Origin: Paraniabella defluvii
Lineage (GTDB): Bacteria; Bacteroidota; Bacteroidia; Chitinophagales; Chitinophagaceae
Assembly (NCBI GenBank): GCA_019316985.1
Contig: CP079215.1
Span: 4,402,001-4,466,000, forward strand
Direction: 5' to 3'
Length of the DNA stretch: 64,000 nt
Below the pieces are notes generated by a model. The model saw only the letters and a program-made list of their open reading frames with translations. It had not been told where the DNA came from and did not search any database. The position numbers and the translations under genes were made by a program. Positions 30,624 through 40,888 of this stretch are shown one piece after another (the first letter of the stretch is position 1; every line of letters starts with the position of its first letter).

Positions 30624-31078
30624 TTTTTTGATTGGAAAAGGGGAAGCGAATGGGCACCAGGAACGGAAATAAGGCAGAGAAATTTACCAACTATATTATA
30701 GCTGTAATATGAAATCTCAAATGGAAAGGTATGGACCTCTTACAGGCTTGCGGCAGGAATTAATCTTTCGAGAGTCATAAATTTTATGTCACATCCAGGA
30801 GAAGGTGCAAGAGATTGATCCTAAAAATGATCATTACTTTTATTTCCTATTGAGGGTGAAAAGGGTTATTAAAATATCGGGCGTGTAATACAATCAACAA
30901 AGGCCGGATATATAGAATACCGGCTGTTATCGTAGTTGACGCAAGCCAGTGACCGGCTTACGCTAATAATCGTTCATACTTGTTAGCTTTTATGGATTGC
31001 GCTGGGCATAGATGCGGCTGCACCAAGATAAAAAAGCAATTATTGCTATCTATCCTAATGGAATAAGACAATATTGAT
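30624..31078. other. Gene-free spacer
   Basis: No frame or RNA gene stands out between the palindrome and the small lipoprotein gene. Short complementary words occur (for example GCCGG around 30903 and 30920), but nothing I can name. Confidence 0.4.
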
Positions 31079-31555
31079 TTAATCTAGAATAACAGGGCTT
31101 GCAACCTCACCTGCTTGGGGACACATCCTGGGGCAAGGCACACTGTTGTCCATTGCCATATCCAATGGTAAAGCATAGTTGCTGTTCCTGTTTACTCCTG
31201 CCAGGATAATTGTTTCGGGAATCTGACCTTGTACCGGCGGCTGTCCTTCGTTGCCGCTATCGATATATTCCTGGCTGTGGGCCATAAATACTTTAAGTTT
31301 TTTGATGGAAGTGTCCTGAAGATACAATCTTAAACTGTCCGCATCTATTATCCATGAGCGGATCTTTTCGTCCCGGTTAGGATAACCGATGGAAGTGAGA
31401 TAGCTGTTAATTCTTCTGTTAGCCTGCGCAACCGTTATAAAAGTACGGGTCGAATTAACTTGTGGTTGGGTAAAATTGGCTCCGGACGACTTTTTACAGC
31501 GGGAGTATCCGGTGGTGATCAGGATTAATGATACAGTGAAAAACAAAGCTCTCAT
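31079..31555 (-). CDS. Small secreted protein, possible lipoprotein, near the LanB locus
   Basis: An intact 158-residue protein with an N-terminal signal (MRALFFTVSLILITTGYSRC, then KKSSGAN); the Cys after a hydrophobic stretch suggests lipidation, though the lipobox is poor. The rest is soluble and includes EETI-like PETIILAGVN, and the tail has two Cys in VPCPRMCPQ. It is divergent from lanB with a 323-base gap. I do not recognise the family. Roles such as immunity lipoprotein for the adjacent peptide locus are possible but unsupported. Confidence 0.6.
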   Translation of the reverse strand: MRALFFTVSLILITTGYSRCKKSSGANFTQPQVNSTRTFITVAQANRRINSYLTSIGYPNRDEKIRSWIIDADSLRLYLQDTSIKKLKVFMAHSQEYIDSGNEGQPPVQGQIPETIILAGVNRNSNYALPLDMAMDNSVPCPRMCPQAGEVASPVILD

Positions 31556-31878
31556 GATATTTTTTGTTTTTAATTACAATTTTGTGTCCGAAAAATATAT
31601 CGGTTTTTTGTATGATAGAATAACGGGCTTATACTGTTCCATTTTTATTAAGAGAATTTCTTGGGCTAAAATTAAAAGTAACCTGAATAAGATAGTACCG
31701 TCGAAAGACGGTTATTTTGCTAATAAACTTAGTATTTATAGCAAAAGACATCAAACCCGAAAACGGTTTTTCGTCAGCTCATCGCCTTTTTTACAATCCC
31801 TAACCCTTTTTCACAAAACCATAAGCATAGTTTACATAATAAAAATACCGGGAATGTGGTCTTTTCATACTTTAAGAG
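31556..31878. other. Divergent intergenic region
   Basis: This AT-rich region lies between the divergent lipoprotein and lanB genes and should carry both promoters. I see no precursor-like short frame in it on either strand. Confidence 0.4.
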
Positions 31879-34710
31879 ATGGCAAAAAAAGCTCCTGTAT
31901 CACCTGTAATTCACCCTGGGATTATTTATCGAGTAGCCCAATTCGAAATGCATGCTGAATTAAGAGAATGCTGGCATGCACTTAAAAGATCCATAGAGCT
32001 TTCCTCTCCTGATTTTTATGAAGAAATAAAAAATATGGAAGTGGGAGACGTGAAACTTCTGCCGAAAAAGAAGCAGATAACCATACAGAAATATTTTAAC
32101 AGGGCGCGCTATCGTGCCACTCCATACGGAAGCTTTGCCGGTATCGGCATTTTTAATAACAATGGCAATAACGGAGATAACAAAATTACGATAGGCAAAG
32201 AGCAGGAAATTTGCCGCTTTATCGACTGGCCGTCAAAAAACGAAATAACTTTTTCCGTAAAAGACTTATTAAGTATTAATGCCATTGTTATTGCCAACAG
32301 CAGTTGGTACGCCATAAGGGAAAATATACGGTACATATTTCGTAATGAAAATGGATTTGAGTTAAGTGATATTGTGCAGCACCCTCTCATTATGGAAGTA
32401 CTAAATGCCTGTAAGGAACCCATACACATAGTATCGTTAAGAGTATTGCTGCGTGATACCTGTTCTGCCGACAGCGATTTTGAGCACTTAATAGAAGGTT
32501 TGCTGGGTTTGCAGTTACTCTTTACATCCCTGCAACCCAATATAGTGGGTGAGGATTACTTTACCAGGATCGGATTTACATCCCAGGAGATAATCGATAT
32601 GTCATAGCCCGCCGCCGCTGCATAGGTGGAAATATTGATGAAAAAACATTCGGCCACCTGCCGGAGTTATGTAGATTTTTTCAGCAGTTACCTTTAAAAA
32701 AGAAGAGAACGGGTTGCAACGCTTTATTAACCGTTTTCAAAAGCGCTACGATCGGAGGGCAGTTCCTTTATTGGAAGCCTTAGATCCTGAGATGGGCATT
32801 GGTTATGATGATATGGAGCAGGACTTTAATGCGCAAGGTATCGTGGGAGATTTTACCCCTCCAGGTCGCCTGAAACGGACAGCCCGCTAAAACTCTTCTT
32901 TACAGGAAATCTCCCCTCCAGGGAGCAGCAGAAGACACGGTTATCCGTTTAGAGTATTTTAAAATTCCTGATAAAACCAATATAAAGCCACTACCCAACT
33001 CTATAAGCGCATTGGTGGAAATTGCTAATGATGTTGTGCAGTTGGTTTCTTTTAGCGGTTCTACAGCTAACGCACTGGCTGGCCGCTTTACCCTGGCTGA
33101 CGAGGCTATTCATGCGCATTGCGTAGGCATTGCCGAACAGGAGCAAAATGCAAATCCTTCTGTATTGTTTTTGATATTGCCTATATGTCGGAGGACAAAG
33201 TAGACAATGTTAACCGTAGAAAAAGCATATACAAGTATCAGCTTACCATCGGCAATTTTGATACTTCGGATGATCCGTTGCAGCTCTGCGACCTGGTTTT
33301 ATTTGTACACAATAATAAACTGGTACTTTGGAGTAAGAAATATAAAAACGGATGATACCACGGCTGGCAAGCGCTTACAATTATACCCGCTCCGACCTCC
33401 CGGTATTTCGATTGTTATGCGATCTGCAACACCAGGGACTTACCAACCAGTTTTCTTTACAACTGCGTTCTATAATGCCTAACTTCTCTTTTTATCCGCG
33501 CGTGCAGTTCCATAACATCATTGTTTCCCCTGCTGCCTGGAAAATAGACTGGAAACAATACAGGTCAACAGGAGGGAGTATTACAGCCTATCTCAACAGC
33601 CTGGGCGTATCCACTTTCATACGTACCGGAACCGGCGACCAAACGCTTTGTTTTAACAGCAGTAATATTAATGAATTGGAGTTACTGGAAGAGATGTTGG
33701 AAAAAGAAAAGACACTGTATATCGAAGAAACGATTGTTCCCAACGGGAATATAATGCAGGATGTGTATGGTAAGAACTATGCTGCGCAATTCCTGATCAC
33801 CTTACAGCACCAGGATACTATATATCAAAACCTTTCGCCTGTGCTGCGAACTAGCAAAAGCCCTTCGTTTTATTTACCCGGAACTGAATGGCTGTATTTA
33901 GAGCTATATGGGCATCCTCGCGCTTTTGATAAAATGTTAGTGGACAATATTGGGGAATGGTTAAAGGCACACCACAATTTAATTTACCAATGGTTTTTTA
34001 TCCGCTTTAATGAAGGTGGCGACCATGTACGATTGCGGGTTAAAATGAAAGACCCTGTAAACATGTACATACTGCTGAATAGTTTAACCACTACGTTAAA
34101 AGATGAAATATGCAATGGCATTATAAGCGATATACAGGTAAAAACTTACCAGCCGGAATGGGAGCGGTACGGAGTGGAAATGATGGAGCCGGTGGAAGTG
34201 CATTTTTGTACAGACAGCAGATATGTTTTAGAACTGGTTTCCCTGACACTAAGCGATGAGGTAAAGTACAGGCTTTGCGCCAATCTATTGAACCAAATAC
34301 GCTTGTCGGATATTTTCAGTTTTGATGAATTCGATGCCTGGCTAAAGGATACTACTGAACGTTGGGAACAGGAGCATCAGTTACAAGTACCCGGCTTCAA
34401 AAAGCTAAACCAGCACTATAAGGCATTTCAGACTACATCTGTACCCAGGTTAAGTGAAGCCACTTTAAACAGCCAAAATGAATTTATACGATCATTGTTA
34501 AACACACTGCAACAGGCAGGTCCGGCGGCACGTTTATCTTTACTGGGTAGCCTAGTGCATATGCACGTTAACCGCCTGTTTAATTACCACCAGCGTACGC
34601 ACGAGTTGATCGTATACTACTTTTTCTCAAAAGAAACTGCATCCGCAATGAGGGCAGTTAAAACACCTTTGCTTCATCCTTTTATAGTTACAAATTTATT
34701 CTCTTCATAA
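31879..34710 (+). CDS. LanB-type lantibiotic dehydratase with C-terminal SpaB/thiopeptide-type domain, frameshifted
   Basis: Rejoined, about 945 residues. The N-terminal glutamylation domain shows RYRATPYGSFAGIGIF and, after a shift near 32600, NRYVIARRRCIGGNI. Around 33350 comes IPRLASAYNYTRSDLPVFRL, another LanB landmark. The C-terminal elimination (SpaB_C, thiopeptide-type) domain has EWLYLELYGHPRAFDKMLVD, then WFFIRFNEGGDHVRLRVKMK. The family dehydrates Ser/Thr by tRNA-dependent glutamylation and elimination. Frames break near 32590, 32700, 32870, 33170 and 33345. The end overlaps the convergent regulator gene by 23 bases. No LanC cyclase is visible nearby. Confidence 0.87.
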
Positions 34711-35384
34711 AGGCTTCCTTATAAGAGCGACCGATGGGAATGCGCACTGCATTCTCCATTTGAATAACATTACCTGTAACGGTATGTATATTCTGAATAT
34801 TTACCACATAAGACTTATGTACGCGGATAAAGGAACTACCGGAAATTATTTTCCCAGCCTCTTTCAATTTAAAGGAAGTAAGATATTGTTTATCTTTTGT
34901 AACCACCTTTGTATAGTTAGGCAGCGCCTCAATGTACTGGATATCGTCCTTAAATAGTTTTATCTTTTCATTTCTGCCAGCGTCATGTAAAAACACGAAA
35001 GCCCTATCACTATTTCCCGATAATATACGTTGCTTCACCTTTTCGATGGCTTGTACCAATCTTTCATAGCTAAAAGGCTTCAGGATGTAGTCAACTGCGT
35101 CAAGGCTATAAGCCTCCGGGCCATATTGTCGATGCCCTGTAACAAAAATGATATTTGTTCTGTTCTTTAGTAAGCTTGCTACCTCTAAGCCGGAAAGTCC
35201 AGGCATATCAATGTCCAGGAAAACAATATCAGGTTCCACCTCCCTGTTAATAATTTTTTTTCAAAGCAGGTTCCGACCTGTCTTCTTTACCGATCAGCTT
35301 CAGTTCAGGGTGCAGGTTAATATATAATTCCAGCAATTGAACAGTAGATAGTTGGTCGTCAATAATATAGCAGGTAAGTGTCAT
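34688..35384 (-). CDS. LytTR-family response regulator, one frameshift
   Basis: The receiver start MTLTCYIIDDQLSTVQLLEL and the phospho-acceptor motif VFLDIDMPGLSGLEVA are present, and KPFSYERLVQAI marks the conserved Lys. The C-terminal LytTR DNA-binding domain shows FIRVHKSYVVNIQNI and the ending GRSYKEAFMKRINL. A base error near 35245-35260 separates the first 45 residues. Rejoined length is about 233. The ATG at 35384 overlaps the stop of the upstream histidine kinase (ATGA), so this is its cognate regulator, likely controlling the nearby peptide and lanB genes. Confidence 0.88.
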
Positions 35385-36481
35385 ATAATAAGGATTAGTT
35401 CTACCAGATATTCGTCATTATGCGCAGTAATGGTTAGCGTGTGCTTACCGGGATAATGTTTCTCCAGTCTTGCCTGGGTATTAGCCAGTCCTGATTGATG
35501 CCCTTTTCCCGCAGCCGTTTTAACCTTATTTCTTGTTTTGAATTGTATAATACTTTCTGTGGCATTTAGTTCAATAACTGCTGCCCTCGCTTCATCATCC
35601 AATACACCATATTTCAGTACATTCTCAATAAAGTGGTTAAAGATCAGTGGCGGAACTTCAAAGTTGGCATCTTCTATATCGCAGTGAAAATATAAATAAG
35701 CTGCGCGGCTGTCCGTTAACTGGTAAAATGCAATCAACCTTCTTATATGTGCCGCTTCATCTTCCAGCTTCGTCATACCATTGGGTTGTCCAGGTTTCAA
35801 GGCATAATCCATCATTTCTGCTAGCAGCATTACCGGCTTTGAAGCATCGGGGAGTTTTATCAGCATTTCTTTATACAGATACGTGAGTGAATTAAACAAA
35901 AGGTGCGGGTTTACTTGCGAACGGAGATAGGCATTTTCCACTTCAAGGGTTTTCTTTTCCGCATTATACCTCAGCTTTGTTTGCAATTGTAATTCTTTTG
36001 CTTTTTTGATCCTGTCTCTCGCATACCAAAAACAAAGCGCAATTATAGAGATATAAATGGCTCTCCAAAGACTTCTGAATAACAGCACTTCCGATATAGA
36101 AAACTCTGATATTCCTTTGTATGCCCAATCAAGAATCTGGTTGGCACTAATAAGGGTAGCCACAAAACAGGCCAAGCATAGCAGGTATAGAGCAATTTTT
36201 ACATAAAGCCCGGTTTTCTTTTTACTGATATCAGGGAAAAAGCGAAACATCAGCAGATAGAACCAACCTACATCTACTGCATAATGTGTAAGCAACACTA
36301 CTATATTAAAAGGTTGCTTTATGAAAACAATAACTGCTGTTTCGTAAACTATGAAGCATACAACTCCCGCAATATGCAGTAGCATCATTTTAATTCCGGA
36401 TGCAGTGAATGATGACATAGGTAGCGAACAATGGTATTTATGTAATGAAAAGACAGGTTCAAATAATATTTCAACACTCAA
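35381..36481 (-). CDS. LytS/YehU-type sensor histidine kinase
   Basis: An intact 366-residue membrane kinase. Four or more hydrophobic helices lie in about residues 30-160, a coiled linker follows, and then the His_kinase domain with LRSQVNPHLLFNSLTYLYKE (the His is the phospho-site) and an N-box-like PPLIFNHFIENVLKYGV. It is co-transcribed with the following LytTR regulator. Its start is only 50 bases from the divergent 46-codon peptide gene at 36532. This arrangement resembles peptide-sensing systems in which the kinase detects the mature product; the ligand is inferred from context only. A shorter start at MSSFTASG is possible. Confidence 0.88.
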   Translation of the reverse strand: MSVEILFEPVFSLHKYHCSLPMSSFTASGIKMMLLHIAGVVCFIVYETAVIVFIKQPFNIVVLLTHYAVDVGWFYLLMFRFFPDISKKKTGLYVKIALYLLCLACFVATLISANQILDWAYKGISEFSISEVLLFRSLWRAIYISIIALCFWYARDRIKKAKELQLQTKLRYNAEKKTLEVENAYLRSQVNPHLLFNSLTYLYKEMLIKLPDASKPVMLLAEMMDYALKPGQPNGMTKLEDEAAHIRRLIAFYQLTDSRAAYLYFHCDIEDANFEVPPLIFNHFIENVLKYGVLDDEARAAVIELNATESIIQFKTRNKVKTAAGKGHQSGLANTQARLEKHYPGKHTLTITAHNDEYLVELILII

Positions 36482-36531
36482 TTCATCTTTAGTCTACCTT
36501 GAATTTATCTTAAAACTTAAAAAATAAGCAA

Positions 36532-36672
36532 ATGAACATTTTAAATTTTCAGTCACTAAGACAAACAGCATTTACATTTCAGTCAGCCCGGAACTTACTA
36601 TCGGTTGATCAGTATTCTGGACATCCCACTACTGCCACAATAACCACGGGAACATCCAGTGTAACTTGTTAG
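36532..36672 (+). CDS. Candidate lanthipeptide-type precursor, 46 residues
   Basis: This intact short frame starts MNILNFQSLRQTAFTFQSAR and ends in the Thr/Ser-rich tail TTATITTGTSSVTC with a single C-terminal Cys. The tail has ten Ser/Thr residues among its last 17, which is what a LanB dehydratase would act on, and one Cys for a single thioether ring. It is followed 22 bases later by a strong terminator and preceded by a 50-base divergent promoter region shared with the histidine kinase. The leader FQSLRQTAFTFQSARNLLSV is amphipathic. No cleavage motif is obvious. I rate it as the likely substrate of the LanB encoded 1.8 kb upstream. Confidence 0.65.
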   Translation: MNILNFQSLRQTAFTFQSARNLLSVDQYSGHPTTATITTGTSSVTC

Positions 36673-36693
36673 CAACAGATATTTTGGTCAGTT

Positions 36694-36722
36694 AACAACC
36701 ATCCCTTCGAGGATGGTTGTTT
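36694..36722 (+). terminator. Strong terminator after the 46-codon peptide gene
   Basis: An 11-bp perfect stem (AACAACCATCC / GGATGGTTGTT) with a 6-base loop, 22 bases after the stop. It supports an independent short transcript for the peptide. Confidence 0.8.
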
Positions 36723-36827
36723 AGTATTACCCCATAATGAATTGGTTCTTTCGTGAATTAACTCAATTTCCGATTAAAAAGCAAATTGAATATTGCTATG
36801 TACATATAGAAAAGCTATATGATTTAA

Positions 36828-37527
36828 TTACTTCGTACTCCCGGCAACCCTTTTTAAGAACGACTCCTTAAATACATTTCCAATCGGGATAATCATCCCA
36901 CATTCCAGGCAAACCGATACTGGGTCTATCACACTTACCTTATGCATATTGATAATATAAGACTTATGAACCCGTACAAAGGAGTGGTCGCAGAGTAATT
37001 CCAGTACTTCGCTAAGCGAAATATAAGTCATATACTGCTTGCTTTCGGTAACAATTTTTATATAGTTGGCATAGGCTTTTATGTACCTTATATCTGTATT
37101 TACAATTTTTATCTTTACTCCTTTCTTATCGCCGGGAATAAAAATATATGGTCGGCCCAACCTCGGTAGTAAAAGCTTCTTTGCTGCCTTATGTACCCCC
37201 TGTAAAAACCTTTCGTAGTTAAAAGGTTTAAGTATATAATCAACAGCATTTAATAAAAAAGCTTCCGGACCATAGTGCCTGCTATCGGTTACAATAATCA
37301 GTAAAGTTTTATCTTTTATTTTTAGAACTTGGCTAAATTGTATGGGCCATTTCAAATCAATATTTAGAAAAGTAATATCTGGGGATAAATCATCGATTAT
37401 TATTTTTGCAGCATTAACGTCGGGTCATTGCTATCATCAAGCAATTGTAATGCTGGGGTTTGGCTAATATATTGCCGCAGTACTTCTTTAGTATCAAGGT
37501 CATTATCTATAATGCAACAGCTAAGCA
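36828..37527 (-). CDS. Orphan LytTR regulator with a degenerate receiver, one frameshift
   Basis: The N-terminus MLSCCIIDNDLDTKEVLRQY is receiver-like. In the position of the phospho-acceptor the sequence reads ITFLNIDLKWPIQF, Asn where the neighbouring regulator has Asp (FLDIDMPG). The codon is AAT, far from any frameshift. KPFNYERFLQGVHKA and the C-terminal LytTR domain (SFVRVHKSYIINMHKV, ending KESFLKRVAGSTK) are intact. One base is missing near 37425. It is probably a phosphorylation-independent paralogue of the kinase-linked regulator, acting on the same peptide locus or the DUF6520-like gene at 37875. Confidence 0.82.
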
Positions 37528-37874
37528 TAGTAAATTATAAGTAAGGAATTAAACGATCAATTAATTGTACCCTGGCAACACGCAGCTATATACAAAATTG
37601 TTACTCACTTTATTCTTTATGCAGTTGGGCCACAGATTACAGTTGTTTGCATAATAAATTTTGAAAGGCATATTTACAGGGTTTACCTTTATGCAAAATA
37701 TTGCTCTGCTACATTGCTGATGAAATTTTGCGGTTCCGGAAACCCATTTTGACAAAAAATTTTTATTAACCTTTAAAACTGCCTGTATCGCAAGTAGTAC
37801 TACCAAAACACCATTACAAAATTTATTAACCTTTTTAAGTTTATGCTTTTTGAACCATAAAAGCACACATAACC
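37528..37874. other. Intergenic region before the small secreted protein
   Basis: A minus-strand frame of 101 codons spans most of it but reads like low-complexity non-coding sequence, so I do not call it. The last 60 bases presumably hold the promoter of the small protein gene. No repeat or RNA motif recognised. Confidence 0.4.
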
Positions 37875-38150
37875 ATGAAAAAATTGAAATTAACGATCGT
37901 GGCTTTAGCTATTGCAGCTGGCGCATTTGCAACTTATTCTTTTACCAACCCAGATGCGGAAGTGCCAACAATCAGTTCCAGCACAGAACTTCATTGGTTT
38001 GATGAAGATGGAGAATATATCGGCACCAACACTATCGAAGATCAAGAATTAGCTTGTCCCGGTGAAGGAAACGTCTGCGCCACAGGATATGACAGCGAGA
38101 GCGGAGGTAGTCCAGTAGGCCCATTGCGCTATACCGCACAGAAAAACTGA
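37875..38150 (+). CDS. DUF6520-like small secreted protein
   Basis: An intact 91-residue protein with a signal peptide (MKKLKLTIVALAIAAGAFAT), then LHWFDEDGEYIGTNTIED, and two Cys in ACPGEGNVCATGYD. The layout is typical of DUF6520-type proteins of Bacteroidota, which often occur beside SusC/SusD and thioredoxin-like genes; their function is unknown. It is convergent with the tlpA-like gene whose stop is 39 bases away. The two Cys make a disulfide likely, which may connect it with that neighbour. Confidence 0.75.
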   Translation: MKKLKLTIVALAIAAGAFATYSFTNPDAEVPTISSSTELHWFDEDGEYIGTNTIEDQELACPGEGNVCATGYDSESGGSPVGPLRYTAQKN

Positions 38151-38188
38151 GATCTGACATTAGCTTTGTATAATAGGGAGTTGAATAT

Positions 38189-39478
38189 CTACAACTCCCT
38201 ATTGGCTTTTTTTTTTAAAACTATAACAGGCATTTCCCGTAGTTCCTTACTTAGAATAAATCCATTTGTGTTAAACGCTGCAATTACAGATTCTAATCTC
38301 TCAGTGTTCTTTGGAAGTGTAATGTTTATCTTTTGTTTTTCATCCAATCCGGTTTCATTCACTATTGGCCACTGGAGCAAAGGAATATTCCCATTCCATT
38401 GCATCAATAAATTCCGGAGAGGAACATTTTTCTTGATTACCGAGTCCGGCGTTTCGATTGATTCTGCTCTCGAAGTAAGAGGTGAAACGCTGACATTACT
38501 GCTTGATTTCAGAACCAGACACTCGATGAGCCTATTTTCGATTGAAGATGTTACTCCAAATTCTACATCTAACATTTTCCTCATTTTCTCTAAAGAAAGT
38601 AATTCATCGCTTCCTGCCGTTATTAGATCGAAAGAAAAAAGATTTTCTTTGGTAGTATAGTTCGCTATAGTTTCGCTAATGCCAGTAAAAATAATCCTCT
38701 TGTTATGAAAAGCAGATGTCCCATCTAAGTTTAAATAAGCAAGCTTATACAATGCTTGCAAGGTTACATTAATTGAACTTATCCTTGTGGTATTCGTTGT
38801 TTTGTTATATAAAGGTGCCGTTGAAAAGACTTTACATCTTTTTGGTACCCACCGATATAAGAATAGGCTTTTAATGAGGGGAAATTTCTACTTTCATCAA
38901 TTTCAACAAGTGTCTTTAGTGCCTTGTAAGATGCAACATCCCGATAATCGTTTTTAGTCGGAAGGGATAAGGTTTCATTGAGTATAAGCTTCCTTACATT
39001 CTCCGCATTTACATAATCCGCGGTTGTTATTGCAGCTACTACACCACTCTTGTTAATCCACACATAATGCGGTATTTGATAATGAGGAAACAGTTTCTTA
39101 ATTTCCTGATCTTCTGTTATCGAAATCATATTGATGCCAAAGTTATTTTTATAGTTGTTGAGAAACTTTTCGACAATCTCCGTCCTATCGCTGGTTACAC
39201 CTATAATATCCAATTGCCCGGTATATTTTTTTCTTTAATGAATCAATTTTTGGAAATAACGCGATACACGGTGAGCACCAGGTTGCCCAAAAATCTAAAA
39301 TAAGCGCTTTACCTTTTTCGTAAGTAAATATTTCACTGCCCCCATTTACCAAATGATCAGCATGAATACTTTTGACAGTATCACCCACATTGTACATTTG
39401 AGCTTCTGTCCTTAAGAGAAACATCATTCCAGTTAAAAGGCATATAAGTCTTTTATAAATAGCGTTGAAATTATTCAT
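38189..39478 (-). CDS. TlpA-like thioredoxin-domain protein with C-terminal extension, frameshifted
   Basis: A signal peptide (ICLLTGMMFLLRTEA) precedes a TlpA/ResA-type thioredoxin domain with ALILDFWATWCSPCIALFPK (CxxC at about residue 70) and the cis-Pro region HYQIPHYVWINKSG. A C-terminal domain of about 200 residues (FHNKRIIFTGISETIANYTT, later LREMPVIVLKKK) has no thioredoxin features. Rejoined length is about 430 residues; breaks lie near 39215 and 38790. The start overlaps the susD stop by 8 bases. It is the last gene of the sus operon and likely a periplasmic or lipid-anchored redox protein working on the imported or secreted partner. Confidence 0.85.
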
Positions 39479-40885
39479 AGCCTTGATTTTGTTTGATAAA
39501 TGGATTTGCTCTTAGTACTGAATTAGGAATCGGATACAACAGATCTAGGGCTTGTATATCCGGTTGTTTAAGTTTTAAAACATCAAGTGCTCTTCCTATC
39601 CTTTTAAGATCGAACCAACGATGGCCCCATTCGGCGAATAATTCAAGTCTTCTCTCAATTTCGATTAAACGTAAAATATTTTCAGGCTGCTCCGTAATTC
39701 TTACCAAACCAGCCCTTTCTCGAATTATATTAACGTCATTTAAAGCAGCCTGATTATTGTTAAGTTTTGCATTTGCTTCTGCACGAATTAGGTACTGCTC
39801 CGCCAGCCTGAACACTTTATAATATTCTGAAACTGTGCCTATGGCTACTGCTTTGTACTTTTGAGCAAATCGGTATATATTGCCTCCAACTGTCTTTGAA
39901 AGCACATACTGGGTTCTTCTAGCATCCGTAGTGCTAAAGCTATTGTATAAGTCTTCTGTCATAGCCATTTGTCCCAAGGCTGACGCAGACGTACTTGTGG
40001 GCAGAAGCTGTCTCGCCTCCGTTGTATTCCAGGAAGGTTGAACAGGCATGAGCTGCCAGATAGTTTCCTTACTTTCTATCGTAAATACGTTGTTTAACGG
40101 CTCAATGGAGTACAACCCAGATTCAATAATTGCTGAAGATTTTGCTAACGCTAAATCCCATTGTTCCGTATACAAGTACACCCTGGCTAAAAGAGCCTGA
40201 ACGGTTTTTAAGTTAGGACGTACGCGCGAGGGTGTAACATATGTATCATTCATAAGCCCCTCTGCTTCTTCCAGATCGCTTTTGATTTGACTATACACAT
40301 CCATAACATTATCCCGCCCCTTCATTGTGTTCTTTTCGTAATCAGTGGAAGTAATTAGTGGAGCATCACCAAAAAGATTGACTAAATAAAAATAGATAAA
40401 CGCTCTTGCAAATAGTGACTCACCTAATAGCTGATTGCGGGTTTTGTCAGTTAAAAAGCATTGCCACGCAACTTCTCAATACAAATATTAGCTTGATAAA
40501 TATTCTTATAAGCCCGATCCCAGATATTAAAATCTAAAACTCCATTAAGCGGTGTTAGGGAATTGGTGCGAAGCTCATTATATGAGCTGTTTGATACATT
40601 GGTGTTGTAAAATTCATCGGAACTAAGCCCTGTGAATACAGTCACGCCGCCAGATGAATACCAAAGAGATGTTCCCATATATTGCGAGTAAATTCCTAGC
40701 ACTGCAGATGTTGCAGTTTCATCATTATTAAACACATCTTCAGCGACCATTCTGTCTTGTGGTGTCCCAACCTCCAGAAATTTGTTACAAGAAAGTGTTG
40801 TTGAGGTAAACAACAATATTGGAGACATCCTATATATTTTTAACAAAAACGCTATTATTCTCTTATACAAATTTTCTATTTTCAT
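39471..40885 (-). CDS. susD: SusD/RagB-family surface lipoprotein, one frameshift
   Basis: The lipoprotein signal (LLFTSTTLSCNKFLEVGTPQ) carries a Cys at about residue 33. Then come the SusD N-terminal region (VAEDVFNNDETATSAVLGIY) and the TPR-like helices including QALLARVYLYTEQWDLAL and QYLIRAEANAKLNN. The C-terminal signature is ERRLELFAEWGHRWFDLKR with LYPIPNSVL. A base is missing at about 40450. Rejoined length is about 470 residues, normal for the family. SusD caps the SusC transporter at the cell surface and binds the nutrient or peptide. Confidence 0.92.
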
Positions 40886-40888
40886 GAA

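Noticed and set aside
31476..31958. Plus-strand frame of 160 codons upstream of lanB
   Set aside because: It overlaps the intact minus-strand secreted protein and the lanB start, and has no motif. It is a chance frame in AT-rich DNA.
36694..36722. Hairpin after the 46-codon peptide as a riboswitch or attenuator
   Set aside because: It is a simple stem right after a stop codon and before a convergent gene, which is best explained as a terminator.
37561..37866. Minus-strand frame of 101 codons between the orphan regulator and the small secreted protein
   Set aside because: It has no recognisable domain, odd composition, no partner and overlaps the likely promoter of the gene at 37875. I treat it as non-coding.
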